Shown: positions 53,301-61,780 of the stretch, one piece after another
Position numbering within the stretch: the first letter of the stretch is position 1
Layout: each line of letters opens with the position of its first letter
NCBI GenBank assembly: GCA_045807765.1
Contig: JBJMGU010000232.1
Coordinates: 1-64,000 of the forward strand
From: DATENM01 sp045807765
GTDB taxonomy: Bacteria > Acidobacteriota > Blastocatellia > UBA7656
Direction of reading: 5' to 3'
DNA: 64,000 nt
The notes under the pieces: generated by a model
Told to the model about the DNA's origin: nothing
Databases searched by the model: none
What the model saw: only the letters and a program-made list of their open reading frames with translations
Position numbers and translations under genes: made by a program

Positions 53301-56300
53301 CGAGCGTGATCGTGCTAGCTCCCGTGTTCAACTTGCCATTCAAGGTCAATTCGTTGGTGACGATGACATCGCCGCCAAGCGTGTCGCCATTGTTTGCGCT
53401 GGCATTGTAGTAAGTGCCCGCCGGAATCGTCCCGCCGGCGCTCATCACGATCTCATCGGCACCGATGTCGGGTGACGAAGCCGGGCGCGGGTCATTGTCA
53501 AAATCATTAGCGACGCTGGCAATGGAGGTCCCGGCAGAGGCAGCCGGACTCGACGCCTGGAGGTGCAGATCAACCGACGATGCCGCAGCCGTGGGCGCTC
53601 TGAACTGCGGGTTGGCAGAGATCGAGTTCGCATCCTGCCCGGTCGCGGTTTGCCAATTGCTCAGGGTCGTCTGATCAACAGCATTAAACAATCCGACAAA
53701 ACCGCCCGTGCCATTCGCAAAAAGGTCGTTGTAGTTGGAAGTCAGCCCTGCGGGATTGGCTGCCGTTCCGGCTATGGAAATCGCATAGTTCTTACCCGCG
53801 CCGGAGGCGTTGCTGCGCGCGTTCCAGAAGATGTTGTTGACATAGTTGCGCGTGCTGTTGACGGCGGTGCTGTTGAAGGCGAAGGTGGTCGACGATGAGG
53901 CGACGCCGGAGCCGCCAATGTAGACGCTGTTGTGGTAGTAGCTGACAACTGTAGTGCCCGCGCCGCCAGTCGCGCCCTGGATGTCACGGATGCCAATGAT
54001 TTGCAGGCCGCTGGTTATCGAATTGCCTGCCGCATCGATGCCGAGCCGGATCATGTTGTTCTGCACCGTCCCGGTGACCGCCACGCCGGCGGTGGCCGAG
54101 CCGCGCTGGACGATGCCATAGATCTGGGCCGTGTTGTCGGTCGACGTGTTCGTGAGTGAATGGATCAAGTTCCGCTCGATTACATTCGCCGTGATGTTGG
54201 TGGTCGCCGGCAACGTGACGTCCATCGCGTAGATCGAGGCGTTCGCCGCCCCCGACGCGTTGCTCAACGAATGGATGGTGTTTCGGGAGATGTTGCTGCT
54301 GTTCGTGGCAAGCGTGCTGATATTGACAATGATGCCACTGCCAACGACCGTCGCGGGGAAGTTGGAATTGCCAATCAGGTTGCGCACCGTGTTGCCAGTC
54401 ATCGAGACGGCAGGCAACGCGGTTTGGATGCCGTACATGACATAGCTACCGACCTGTGTGTCGGTGATCGCGCCGCCGGCAACCGCGCCGCCAATGACGT
54501 TGTTATTGATTGTCTCGGTCGCAGTTGAACTGGTGTTGACGAGAATCCCCCTGAAGCCGACGGTGGTTCCCGTGCTCTGGATGGTGATCGCGCCCATCTT
54601 GTTGTTGGAGACGTTGCAGGAACTCAGGCTGAAATCATAGATTCCAATCACCGGCGCGTTGCTCGCCGTCGTCGAGGTCGCGTTAATGACGATGGTGGAT
54701 GAGCCGTCGAGGCTGCCAATCGTGTTGCCGGTGATGTTGCCGACGTCGAACAAGCCAGATGTGGTGCCCAGCGAGATGGCGATAAACGGCGAACTGCCGG
54801 CCGTCGTCGAGGCGCGGCTGCTGGTCTGGTTGATGCCGGAAATCGTGTTCCCCTGCACACTGGTTGCCGTCCCGTTGCTGGCGGCTGCCAGATCCAATCC
54901 TCTGAACTCATTCGACGAGCCGGTGATCGTCGTCGTTCCCGTGCCGTTAGCCGCGCCAAAGCCGATGACGTTTCCGGTGATGGTGTGGAAGTTACCATTC
55001 GCGCCGGTCGTGCCGGTAAGCGTAATCCCGGCATAGCGCAGAGCGGTCGTCGTAAAGGTTCGCGGCGCCGTCTGGTAGATGCGGTTGTTGGAGATGGTAA
55101 AGTTGAGGTTGCCTGTGCGGATGTCAAGGCCCGATACGGACACGCCGCCGGTGCCAAAGAAGTCAAAGATGTTGTTGCCATCGATGACGTTGCCGGTGTT
55201 GATCGTGTTGTTGTTGGTCGTCGTGCCGAGGGCGGTAATCGCTTTGATCGGCAGCCCCCCTCCGACGGGGCCGATGTTGTTCTTCGAGATCGTGTTGTTA
55301 TTGTTGCCCGTGCTGGTCGTCGTGCTGAAGAGGACCGCGCCGCCGGCATTCGCGCCGACAGCCACCGTTGACGATCCCTGTATGTTGGAATTCTTCACGG
55401 TGTTGTTGGATGCGCCGTTGATAAAGCGAATCGTGCTGGTGCCGGAGGTAGTGCCGGTATTCGAGTTCGCAATCGTCAGCGAGTTGCCGCCCGTGTTCAA
55501 GCCATCAATCGTCACGTTGTCCGCGCCGTTCAAGTCAACCAACGGCGTAGCAAGATTACCTGAAATCGTACGCGCCGCGCCGCCGCTGGGCGCGATGTTC
55601 ATGCTGATGTAAGAAGCCGAACCTGAGCCGCTGGCATTCAAGACGGCGGCTGCCGTCTCGGTGGTGTTCCCCAAAATACCAACGTTGATCGTGCCCTGAT
55701 GCGTGCCGGCATTGACCGCATCAAAGGCGGCCTTGAGCGTGGCGTAGTCCGTCGGCCCCACTGTGCCGGCGGTTGCCGTCACCGTTACCGGCCCCGCGCC
55801 TGACGGCGGCCCAACAGGGCTACCGGGGACGAGCGAGACGTTCAGCGTGGTGGTGCTGCCATTGCTAATGATGACGTTGTTGATGGTCTGCTGCGTATAG
55901 CCGGTTTTGGAAACCGTGACCGTATAGGTGGCAGGCGATAGCGCGCGTGAATAATTACCGGAAAGGTCGCTCACCATCGAAGCGCCGCCCGTAACCGAGA
56001 TCACCGCGCCGCTGAGCGTCGCCGTGGTCATGCTGTCGATGATGGTGCCTTGTAGCGTCCCTGTGGCCGCCGCCGCGCAGCTTAAAAACTTGAACGAGCC
56101 AATGCGCGTGTTCCACGCCGCGGCGGCAGTCGCCGGATAGTATTCATTCGTATGATAGAAGGTGCAGGTATCCACCGGGTCAACGAACATCGAGCTATAG
56201 TCGCCCCAGCGACCGCTCGTATCGGTCTGATGTCCGTCGCTGGCGATAAGCACGGTTTCGCCCTGACTTAGATTATTCAAGGGATCGCCGGCCAGCCGGC

Positions 56301-58542
56301 CAGCATAACGGATGCCGGGGTTGAGCGTCGCGCTTGAAGCGCTGTAGCCAATCGCCAGATTGCCCTGTGAATCAACGTTGAGGCTGGGCATCCAGCGCCA
56401 CAGACCGTCGCCGCCATTATTAAACGTTTGCTGCTGCGTCGGCGTCGTCTGGATGGTGTTCCCCGTGACGTTAAACTGATACCAGCGTATTGCCGTAGGC
56501 CCTGTGCCGCCTTGATTGTTATTGACCGTGTGCGAGGCGTAAACCGATTCTGTGCCGCCGAGATTTTGATAGACGAGCGGGTACATCAGCTTGTCGCCCA
56601 GCGTGTCCAGGTACTGTGTCGTCGTGGCCGTACCGTTGGGGGCGATGGCGGTGCCCGTCGTGCCGTCAAAGGCATCCACAAACCCGTTGACTGTGACGAT
56701 GCCATCCGGCGTGTGCGTCGCCCCTACGCCAAACGTCGAGTTGGCCGGCGTCGCAAAATCAACGTGGAAGCGCCTGACGAAGACCTGCGTCTCGACCGTG
56801 CCCGCCGCCGCCGAGCTATTGATATCCATGAACCACTCGGGCTGGCCCGCCGGCGGCGCACTGCCGTGGCGGAAGGTCGCCGGCAACAAGCTGTACTGGT
56901 CACCCAGGTCTGCCGGGGCAATCGAGAAGGCGATGGTGCTGGCAGCGCCGCCATTGATCATCGCGTTGCGGTTGAGCGCGAAGACGCGGACGCCTTCGAA
57001 CGTCTCTGTGGCTAGGGTTAGCCCTGAGAATAAGTTCACTGACATATAGTAGGCGTCAGGCCACACGCCGAACTTTGGGTAATCGCCGATAAAGCCCGTA
57101 TGCGCCGGGTCGACTTGTACCGCGTAGAGATACCAACCGCCCGCGACCGGGTCGCCCGTCTTCGACACGCCGACGCACTGATAGAAAGGGCCGGCGCCGG
57201 GAAATGCGGAGAAAGCAAAATCACTAACCACCCAGCGGTCTGCCATGTGGTCGTAGAAGACCACGCCATCACCGTCATTCAGATTACTGCCGCATGGCGT
57301 GCCGGTGCCGAGCGCCGAAAAGAATGAGTTGTAGGTTATCGGGCCGGCCAGGACGTTGCCGCTCTTATCATGGATGCGGATGGACGAGTTGACCGACTGC
57401 ATATAGTGGTTGGGGCCGACATCGCCATCGGTGTCGGGCGGCAAGCAACCGTTGCAGGCTAACTGCGAGCTCATACCGGCGAACGTCTGCGATGGGCTAG
57501 GAATGGTCGGGACGGGGGCAGCCTTCCCCGCCGGCGGCACCACTACGGGGTCAGATACGCCCTTAACCTGAACTGATTTGGGGAGATGCCGCGTCAGGCG
57601 CTGGCCTTCCACTTCGGCGCTCGGCGGGATATAGGGGAGCTTGCGCAGGTCTTCATTCTGCAAGACCGGGCCGACCATCCGAGTCACACTCGGGCCGGGA
57701 GGCGTTATCGCTTGAAGCGCAACGCCGCTCGCCGCTGCGCCTGGCTCTCCCGTGCCGACCGGCCCGCGCATCCGCCGTCCGCCCGCCGCGTTGACGGGTT
57801 GATCTTTTGCTGAATCGACGACCGGCGGTTCGAGTTCGGTCGCGCCCACACGGTGGTTGGCCTTTAGTTCAGGCTTTGATTCTTCCTTAGCTTCTTCCTT
57901 GGCCTCTTCCTTTGCTTCTTCGGTGTCGGTCGTCAGAGTTTCGTCTGGCTTTTCCTGTTTTTCATCGACGGCCTGCGTTGCGGCTAGCCTCTCTTCCTTT
58001 GGCGGGTTGACCGCTGAGGGGTTCGACAGACGACCTGGAAAGATAAACGGCGGAGGCGTCAAGCGCCTGGCTAGCGGCTCGGCTTGAGCGTTCTGCGCAG
58101 CTCTCTGAGACGGCGCATTGACGGCAGAGGCACGAGGCGGAACGGCAGGTCGCAGGATGAACGGCGACGGCACCAGCAGAGACACTATTCGATTCGGTTG
58201 AAGCCGTCGCGGGTCAATCTGCGCGACGCTGCGCTTATTGGTTTCAGGCGCGCGCAGCCGATCATGCTGAGCGGGCGTTTGTGGAATGGCCTGGTGAGCC
58301 TGTGCCTTTGGGTCGCTGACTTTTGCGCCGCTAGACTGAGCCACGGCGGTCTGCGCCTCTGGAGAATCTGTGGTTGCCTGCACAGGCGGTTGGATGGTGC
58401 GGGCCTGCCGCACGGCCATTGCCCCTCGCCAGCCGAACGTCGCCGCGATCACACCGACCAGACATAAGGCAACCAGCAAGAATCGCTGCTGGCTTACTCT
58501 CACTGAAAAGATTGCAGCGATCATCATTCTCATCTTTTTCAT
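50368..58542 (-). CDS. Giant secreted C25 (gingipain-like) protein with propeller-like, beta-helix and peptidase regions
   Basis: A 2724-residue exported protein. A hydrophobic signal lies at about 20-42, and a Pro/Ala-rich region with an EAKEEAKEEAKEE charged run (about 205-235) follows. Residues 350-820 look like a beta-propeller (DTDGDVGPNHYMQ, FYDHMADRWVVSDFA). A carboxypeptidase-regulatory-like domain covers about 829-910, then Asn/Thr-rich right-handed beta-helix repeats reach about 1690. A FnIII-like module starts near 1917 and the C25 region at about 2385. FGHGS (about 2598) and MMTCLNGYF (about 2634) supply His and Cys. GGAGA lies six bases before the ATG. It is the first and most divergent of the three related genes, with its own promoter and terminator. 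Confidence 0.87.
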   Translation of the reverse strand: MKKMRMMIAAIFSVRVSQQRFLLVALCLVGVIAATFGWRGAMAVRQARTIQPPVQATTDSPEAQTAVAQSSGAKVSDPKAQAHQAIPQTPAQHDRLRAPETNKRSVAQIDPRRLQPNRIVSLLVPSPFILRPAVPPRASAVNAPSQRAAQNAQAEPLARRLTPPPFIFPGRLSNPSAVNPPKEERLAATQAVDEKQEKPDETLTTDTEEAKEEAKEEAKEESKPELKANHRVGATELEPPVVDSAKDQPVNAAGGRRMRGPVGTGEPGAAASGVALQAITPPGPSVTRMVGPVLQNEDLRKLPYIPPSAEVEGQRLTRHLPKSVQVKGVSDPVVVPPAGKAAPVPTIPSPSQTFAGMSSQLACNGCLPPDTDGDVGPNHYMQSVNSSIRIHDKSGNVLAGPITYNSFFSALGTGTPCGSNLNDGDGVVFYDHMADRWVVSDFAFSAFPGAGPFYQCVGVSKTGDPVAGGWYLYAVQVDPAHTGFIGDYPKFGVWPDAYYMSVNLFSGLTLATETFEGVRVFALNRNAMINGGAASTIAFSIAPADLGDQYSLLPATFRHGSAPPAGQPEWFMDINSSAAAGTVETQVFVRRFHVDFATPANSTFGVGATHTPDGIVTVNGFVDAFDGTTGTAIAPNGTATTTQYLDTLGDKLMYPLVYQNLGGTESVYASHTVNNNQGGTGPTAIRWYQFNVTGNTIQTTPTQQQTFNNGGDGLWRWMPSLNVDSQGNLAIGYSASSATLNPGIRYAGRLAGDPLNNLSQGETVLIASDGHQTDTSGRWGDYSSMFVDPVDTCTFYHTNEYYPATAAAAWNTRIGSFKFLSCAAAATGTLQGTIIDSMTTATLSGAVISVTGGASMVSDLSGNYSRALSPATYTVTVSKTGYTQQTINNVIISNGSTTTLNVSLVPGSPVGPPSGAGPVTVTATAGTVGPTDYATLKAAFDAVNAGTHQGTINVGILGNTTETAAAVLNASGSGSASYISMNIAPSGGAARTISGNLATPLVDLNGADNVTIDGLNTGGNSLTIANSNTGTTSGTSTIRFINGASNNTVKNSNIQGSSTVAVGANAGGAVLFSTTTSTGNNNNTISKNNIGPVGGGLPIKAITALGTTTNNNTINTGNVIDGNNIFDFFGTGGVSVSGLDIRTGNLNFTISNNRIYQTAPRTFTTTALRYAGITLTGTTGANGNFHTITGNVIGFGAANGTGTTTITGSSNEFRGLDLAAASNGTATSVQGNTISGINQTSSRASTTAGSSPFIAISLGTTSGLFDVGNITGNTIGSLDGSSTIVINATSTTASNAPVIGIYDFSLSSCNVSNNKMGAITIQSTGTTVGFRGILVNTSSTATETINNNVIGGAVAGGAITDTQVGSYVMYGIQTALPAVSMTGNTVRNLIGNSNFPATVVGSGIIVNISTLATNSSNISRNTIHSLSNASGAANASIYAMDVTLPATTNITANVIERNLIHSLTNTSTDNTAQIYGIVQRGSATAGVAVTGTVQNNMIRLGIDAAGNSITSGLQIIGIRDIQGATGGAGTTVVSYYHNSVYIGGSGVASSSTTFAFNSTAVNSTRNYVNNIFWNARSNASGAGKNYAISIAGTAANPAGLTSNYNDLFANGTGGFVGLFNAVDQTTLSNWQTATGQDANSISANPQFRAPTAAASSVDLHLQASSPAASAGTSIASVANDFDNDPRPASSPDIGADEIVMSAGGTIPAGTYYNASANNGDTLGGDVIVTNELTLNGKLNTGASTITLGCTATVSGAGASNYIIGNLKKNYCSAGSFSFAVGTANGYSPVAVNLTAGTFPADFTVKAVQGAQFNINDPTKALQRYWTLTATGVTADLTFNYLDGDVPGTANENSFIVVKYDGMFSVPSNQTVTPAANQATVTGVTTFSDWTLAEPSAPTAVALNGFTAEGLAASPSLPKGGVLLRWQTGMEVANLGFNLYRDEAGKRTRLTPNLIAGSALFVGARTMLGAGRSYVWRDSGGASANAQYWLEEVDLNGNSYWHGPVFVSASKLAADVYEPNSRLLNDLGDEQSRDAATQPVERQAAMKRVTAAALATQQALAGISAVKITVNRESWYQVKATELVAAGLDASVNPQMLQLFVDGREQPINVLTDKNGLLAGIEFYGTSSDSLYTAERSYLLMTGTIPGRRIPQVNSAGDAAAGGSFLMTVERRDRSLYFPALRNGDKENFFGAVIAHDPLDQTLTLARVNSAAPTLAALEVGLQGVTLQAHSVTVELNGSPVGTVSFANQASAVAVFNVAHALLHEGTNTVRLVPSGGASDISLVDYLRVSYQHYNTADSDALRLTAAGNQPLLIDGFSQPAVRVLDVTDAGAVQELTGTPQAQKNGYGVSLLVPGASERRLLAVAGELIRPFRVSASAASSWRQPGNAADLIIVTRGDFAAALDSLVAQRRRQGLSVAVVDIEAVYNEFSFGQKTPQALKDFLTYAATSWKKKPRYVLLAGDASFDPKNYLGAGDFDLVPTKLFDSDYLETASDDWLVDFNNDGMPELAIGRLPARTAGEALTMATKIVRYDSQSSADTLLLVSDQNDTYDFAGAGAALRAMIPPEVRVQSLHRGDTDDATTQARLISAINRGQRVVNYFGHGSVDIWRGNLLTGGNISGLVNSDRLTVFIMMTCLNGYFHDPALDSLGAALLKSEHGGAVAVWASSGMTLPDAQTAMNQEANRLLLSKQEQRLGDAMLRAKAAATAGDVRRTWILFGDPTTKLH

Positions 58543-58801
58543 AGTGTCTCCATTTGCCCTTTGGTGTTTGATAGGTGTGAGCGCAATACACTTTTACACT
58601 GAGCGACGACGATTAAAACACGAAGCCAACCTGAAGGTTTGTTACGCGCCCGGCTTGAAACAATTTATCCCCGATGCCTGAGAGAAATGACACGACCCAA
58701 CGCCTTGATGGGGCGCATAGTATTGGGCTTTGCCGCACAAGTCAAGCGCAACAGCACGTATGGCGGCGGGCATTTGGAAGGCGGAGAAAGAGTTGCGCGG
58801 T
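58543..58801. other. Intergenic region between hpnI and the 2724-residue C25 protein gene
   Basis: This 259-base gap on the minus strand holds a clear promoter and an untranslated leader of about 170 bases. I found no convincing small gene or terminator after hpnI. Confidence 0.5.
58717..58745 (-). promoter_or_regulatory. Sigma-70-like promoter for the giant C25 protein gene
   Basis: On the minus strand TTGACT (58745-58740), 17 bases and TACTAT (58722-58717) are close to the consensus. The start of transcription would be near 58710. Confidence 0.7.
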
Positions 58802-59992
58802 TCAATCGGGCGGCGATATGACGGGCTGGCCGGCGACCTGCTCCATGCGCCCATCGCGCTTGACTTCAAAGCGCCGCCCGCGCCACTCAACCGTGCGCCC
58901 AAACCAGCTCACCGACCAGATGATGAAGCTCAGCACGTCGCGCAAGGGAATGAGATAAAAGTGCCGCTTCAGGATGCGGTCTTTGAGGTAATGCACGCCG
59001 ACCAGCCAGCCCATCAACAGCCGAACCGTAAGCGTCAGCGCCAGCAGCGCGAGACTCGCCGACGACGCCCGCATCACCGCCACATTGATGAGCGCCAGCG
59101 CCGTCCCATACGTCAGCAACAAGCCGAGATAGCCCGCGGGCCGCGAGATGCGCGTTGACCGCGCCCAGCGCATCTGGTGGCGCATCATGCCGGCAAAGCC
59201 TGTCGCCGGCATCGCTGTCTCAACCACGACATGCGACAGGCGCACTTCGTCGCCGCGCGCGGCAATCAGATTGCCGAGCATGAAATCGTCCGCGAGGTAA
59301 TCTTTAAGCGCACGAAAGCCGCCGATGCCGGCGAGCTGCGTCTGCGTCGTCGCCATCGTCGAGCCCAGAGCGAAGCGCACGCCTTCGAGCATGCGCGCCA
59401 TCAGCACGCCGGCAGCGAATTCGCCGGTGATGCCGACGGCTTCGAGCCTTGAGGCGAAGTCGCGCGCTTCGGCGGCGCGATACAAACAGGTCACCAGGCC
59501 GACGCCTTGCGGTTGCAGTTCGGCGATGATGCGCCGCAGATAATCGCGCTCGACGCGAATGTCGCTGTCAACGATGATGATCTGTTCATAGCGCCCGCGC
59601 GCCAGCATATTTTCGAGGTTGCTGACTTTGAGGTTGGTGCCCATCACATCGGGACAAACTACCAGTTCGATGTCGTGGCCGGGATAATCGCGCTTGAGCT
59701 TTTCGATGATGGGGATCGATGAATCATCGGCTTCGCGGACGCCAAAGACGAGCTGAAACTGTGGGTAGTCCTGCTTACAAAACCGCTCGTAGTTTTGATA
59801 AGCGTCCAAGTCCGCGCCGTGCAGCGGGATCATCACCGACACCGGCGACAACGCGATGGCTTCCGTATTCTTCTTTTCAGACGAGAACGAGAAGAAGCGA
59901 TACGCGGCGATCATGGACAGCAGATAAAACGCCGTCGCCGCCAGCGTGCAGCCGGCCAGCAAGAGTCCGATGATCGTCGTCAGGCTGAGCAT
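58802..59992 (-). CDS. hpnI: Hopanoid-associated glycosyltransferase HpnI-like (GT21)
   Basis: A 396-residue membrane-bound family 2/21 glycosyltransferase. An N-terminal helix (residues about 8-30), VSVMIPLHGADLDAYQNY, VDSDIRVERDYL (D-x-D), YLADDFMLG and HQMRWARS ((Q/R)xxRW) are GT21 motifs, and several C-terminal helices follow. In characterised bacteria HpnI adds N-acetylglucosamine to bacteriohopanetetrol. Here it is the last gene of a coupled operon with HpnJ- and HpnK-like genes, which supports the assignment over ceramide glucosyltransferase. It overlaps the preceding small transporter gene by one base. Confidence 0.85.
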   Translation of the reverse strand: MLSLTTIIGLLLAGCTLAATAFYLLSMIAAYRFFSFSSEKKNTEAIALSPVSVMIPLHGADLDAYQNYERFCKQDYPQFQLVFGVREADDSSIPIIEKLKRDYPGHDIELVVCPDVMGTNLKVSNLENMLARGRYEQIIIVDSDIRVERDYLRRIIAELQPQGVGLVTCLYRAAEARDFASRLEAVGITGEFAAGVLMARMLEGVRFALGSTMATTQTQLAGIGGFRALKDYLADDFMLGNLIAARGDEVRLSHVVVETAMPATGFAGMMRHQMRWARSTRISRPAGYLGLLLTYGTALALINVAVMRASSASLALLALTLTVRLLMGWLVGVHYLKDRILKRHFYLIPLRDVLSFIIWSVSWFGRTVEWRGRRFEVKRDGRMEQVAGQPVISPPD

Positions 59993-60360
59993 CAGGGCAG
60001 CGAGATAAGCGCGACGCCTATGCAGACCAGCAGGATGCCGGCCCAGCGCACCGAGGTGATCTTTTCTTTCAAAATCAGCTTCGCGCCAATGGTGGTGATG
60101 ACAAAGCTCACCGAAGTCGCCGGCAGCACCAGACTCAGATCAGCCCACGACAGCACGGCGAGGAATGAGAAGAAGCTCACGGTCATGAAGAACAGGCCGA
60201 ACAGAAACCATTTATTGGTGAGCGCCCGCCCGGCGATGCGCAACAGCTCGCGCCCGTTGAGCGTCGCGACCTCGCCGACCTGCTTCATGCCCTTTGTGAT
60301 GAGCACGTCACCGACAGATCCGCCCAGCACCACCAGAGCAATCATCAATGCGGTCATCAT
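59992..60360 (-). CDS. SMR/EamA-like small four-helix transporter, second of a pair
   Basis: A 122-residue protein with four hydrophobic segments, in the ArnE/ArnF-like half of the drug/metabolite transporter superfamily. GGSVGDVLITKGMKQVG, AVLSWADLSLVLPATS and WAGILLVCIGVALI fit the fold. The four-base ATGA overlap with the preceding transporter gene and the one-base overlap with hpnI imply coupled translation. With its neighbour it may form a heterodimer that moves a lipid-linked sugar or hopanoid across the membrane; this is inferred by analogy with ArnE-ArnF. Confidence 0.82.
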   Translation of the reverse strand: MMTALMIALVVLGGSVGDVLITKGMKQVGEVATLNGRELLRIAGRALTNKWFLFGLFFMTVSFFSFLAVLSWADLSLVLPATSVSFVITTIGAKLILKEKITSVRWAGILLVCIGVALISLP

Positions 60361-60800
60361 TGCCCTTCCCCCGCGGCGCTCGCCTGCGCCGGTTCAACGG
60401 CGGTCGTGCGCTCGCCCGAACGCGACACAAAGACAACGCCGAGCGTGATGATGAGCGAGCCGATCCAGCGTGCTTTGGTCACTTCTTCATTCAAGAAGTA
60501 ATGGCCCGCCGCAACATTCAGCACGTAACCGAAGGCCGTCGCCGGCAGCACAAAGCTCAAATCGGCCCACGACAGCGCTGCCGAATAGAGCGCGAAGAAG
60601 ACGATCAACAACAAGGTGCCGGCCCAGATTTCGGGACTCTGCATGGCCTGCAAGGCGACGTGCAAGGATTGGGAAACCACGCTCATCAATCCGCCGGCGG
60701 CGGGCACAGTCGTCGCCACAGACTTCATGCCGCGCGTCAAAAAGACATTGCCGGCGGCTTGCGCAAAGATGGCGATGATCAGTACGGCGGCGGTCTTCAT
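60357..60800 (-). CDS. SMR/EamA-like small four-helix transporter, first of a pair
   Basis: A 147-residue membrane protein related to the one encoded immediately downstream. FAQAAGNVFLTRGMKSV, ALSWADLSFVLPATAFGYVL and WIGSLIITLGVVFV mark the four-helix SMR-like fold. Its first helix is followed by a short insert not seen in the partner. It overlaps hpnK and the next transporter by four bases each. It is not a typical multidrug efflux gene by context; a role in hopanoid or glycolipid flipping is proposed. Confidence 0.82.
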   Translation of the reverse strand: MKTAAVLIIAIFAQAAGNVFLTRGMKSVATTVPAAGGLMSVVSQSLHVALQAMQSPEIWAGTLLLIVFFALYSAALSWADLSFVLPATAFGYVLNVAAGHYFLNEEVTKARWIGSLIITLGVVFVSRSGERTTAVEPAQASAAGEGQ

Positions 60801-61780
60801 CTTTCGGCTTCCATCTCTGGGTAATTCGTCAGCTTGATGTTCGACTGCGTCAGGCGCTCGCGGACGCGCCGGCTCAACAGGGTTTCAAACTCGATCTGGC
60901 ATTGCTGCTCGTGGGCGTCGAGCGCGCGGTCTGCCGGATAGGTCGCCGGGTGAAAATAGATTTCTGCGGTCGCCGCTCGCAGGTTGTCGAGCGTGTAAAG
61001 AAAATAACTTTCGTCCATGCGCCCGCTCTGCAAGTTGCCATAGACGCGCTCAGGCACAGTAAAGCCCGCCGCATACAGCTTGCGCTGCATGTAGCGCGCC
61101 AGCCCACCGAACTGAATTGTAAATAGCGTCTTCTGCGCGCGGTGCGAGCGGTCAAAGCCGAGCGCCAGATGGCGTTCTTCCTGGGGCACGCGCATGCGCC
61201 GCGCGCCGTACTTAATCGCCTGCCTGAGTGCTTCGTTGAAGATCACCGGATGGACGTGCAGGTGCAGGTGGCCATCAACGTGCGAGAGTTTCAAGCCGGT
61301 CTCATGAAACCGCGCGAACTGCGCGGCGATCTCGCGGCGCAGTTCGCGGCGCGCCGGCGGCGAGAAGAAATACTTCAGTCCGGCGGCCACCGGGTTGTTT
61401 GAAAAGTTCTGCGCCGCGTCAACCAGCGAGGGAATCTCTGACGGCGGCAACACGCTGCGGCCCATTACCGCGACCAGATGAATGCCGACCGCAAGCCGCG
61501 GATTCTCTTTCGCGAGTTTCACGGCCTGGGCTGCCGCTTCGCCCGTGACCATCAGGCTGGCGCTGGTCAGCACGCCTTCGCGGTGAGCGCGAATGATGGC
61601 TTCGTTGACCGCTTCCGACATGCCGAAGTCGTCGGCGTTGACGATCAACCGGCGCGCCGCAGTCGCACTCGCCGCGGGACGCGCGACATCAGGCGTTGCC
61701 TCAAAGGCGCTCGCGCTGCCCCGGCTTGTGGCAAAGGCAGCGCGAGTTGAACTGGTTAGAGGAATGGCGCGGCGGGTCAT
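60797..61780 (-). CDS. hpnK: Hopanoid-associated deacetylase HpnK-like (YdjC family)
   Basis: A 327-residue protein with the YdjC/ChbG fold. IVNADDFGMSEAVNEA (Asp50, Asp51) and SHVDGHLHLHVHP are the metal-binding motifs of this deacetylase family, and YFHPATY is further on. In known pathways HpnK removes acetyl from the GlcNAc-hopanoid formed by HpnI. The ATG overlaps the hpnJ stop by four bases. It has about 43 extra residues before the conserved N-terminus, with no other plausible start seen in that stretch. Confidence 0.85.
   Translation of the reverse strand: MTRRAIPLTSSTRAAFATSRGSASAFEATPDVARPAASATAARRLIVNADDFGMSEAVNEAIIRAHREGVLTSASLMVTGEAAAQAVKLAKENPRLAVGIHLVAVMGRSVLPPSEIPSLVDAAQNFSNNPVAAGLKYFFSPPARRELRREIAAQFARFHETGLKLSHVDGHLHLHVHPVIFNEALRQAIKYGARRMRVPQEERHLALGFDRSHRAQKTLFTIQFGGLARYMQRKLYAAGFTVPERVYGNLQSGRMDESYFLYTLDNLRAATAEIYFHPATYPADRALDAHEQQCQIEFETLLSRRVRERLTQSNIKLTNYPEMEAER

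Noticed and set aside
53000..56000. Many plus-strand frames opposite the beta-helix region of the giant C25 protein
   Set aside because: These are shadows of a repetitive GC-rich coding sequence and show no domain or start signals.
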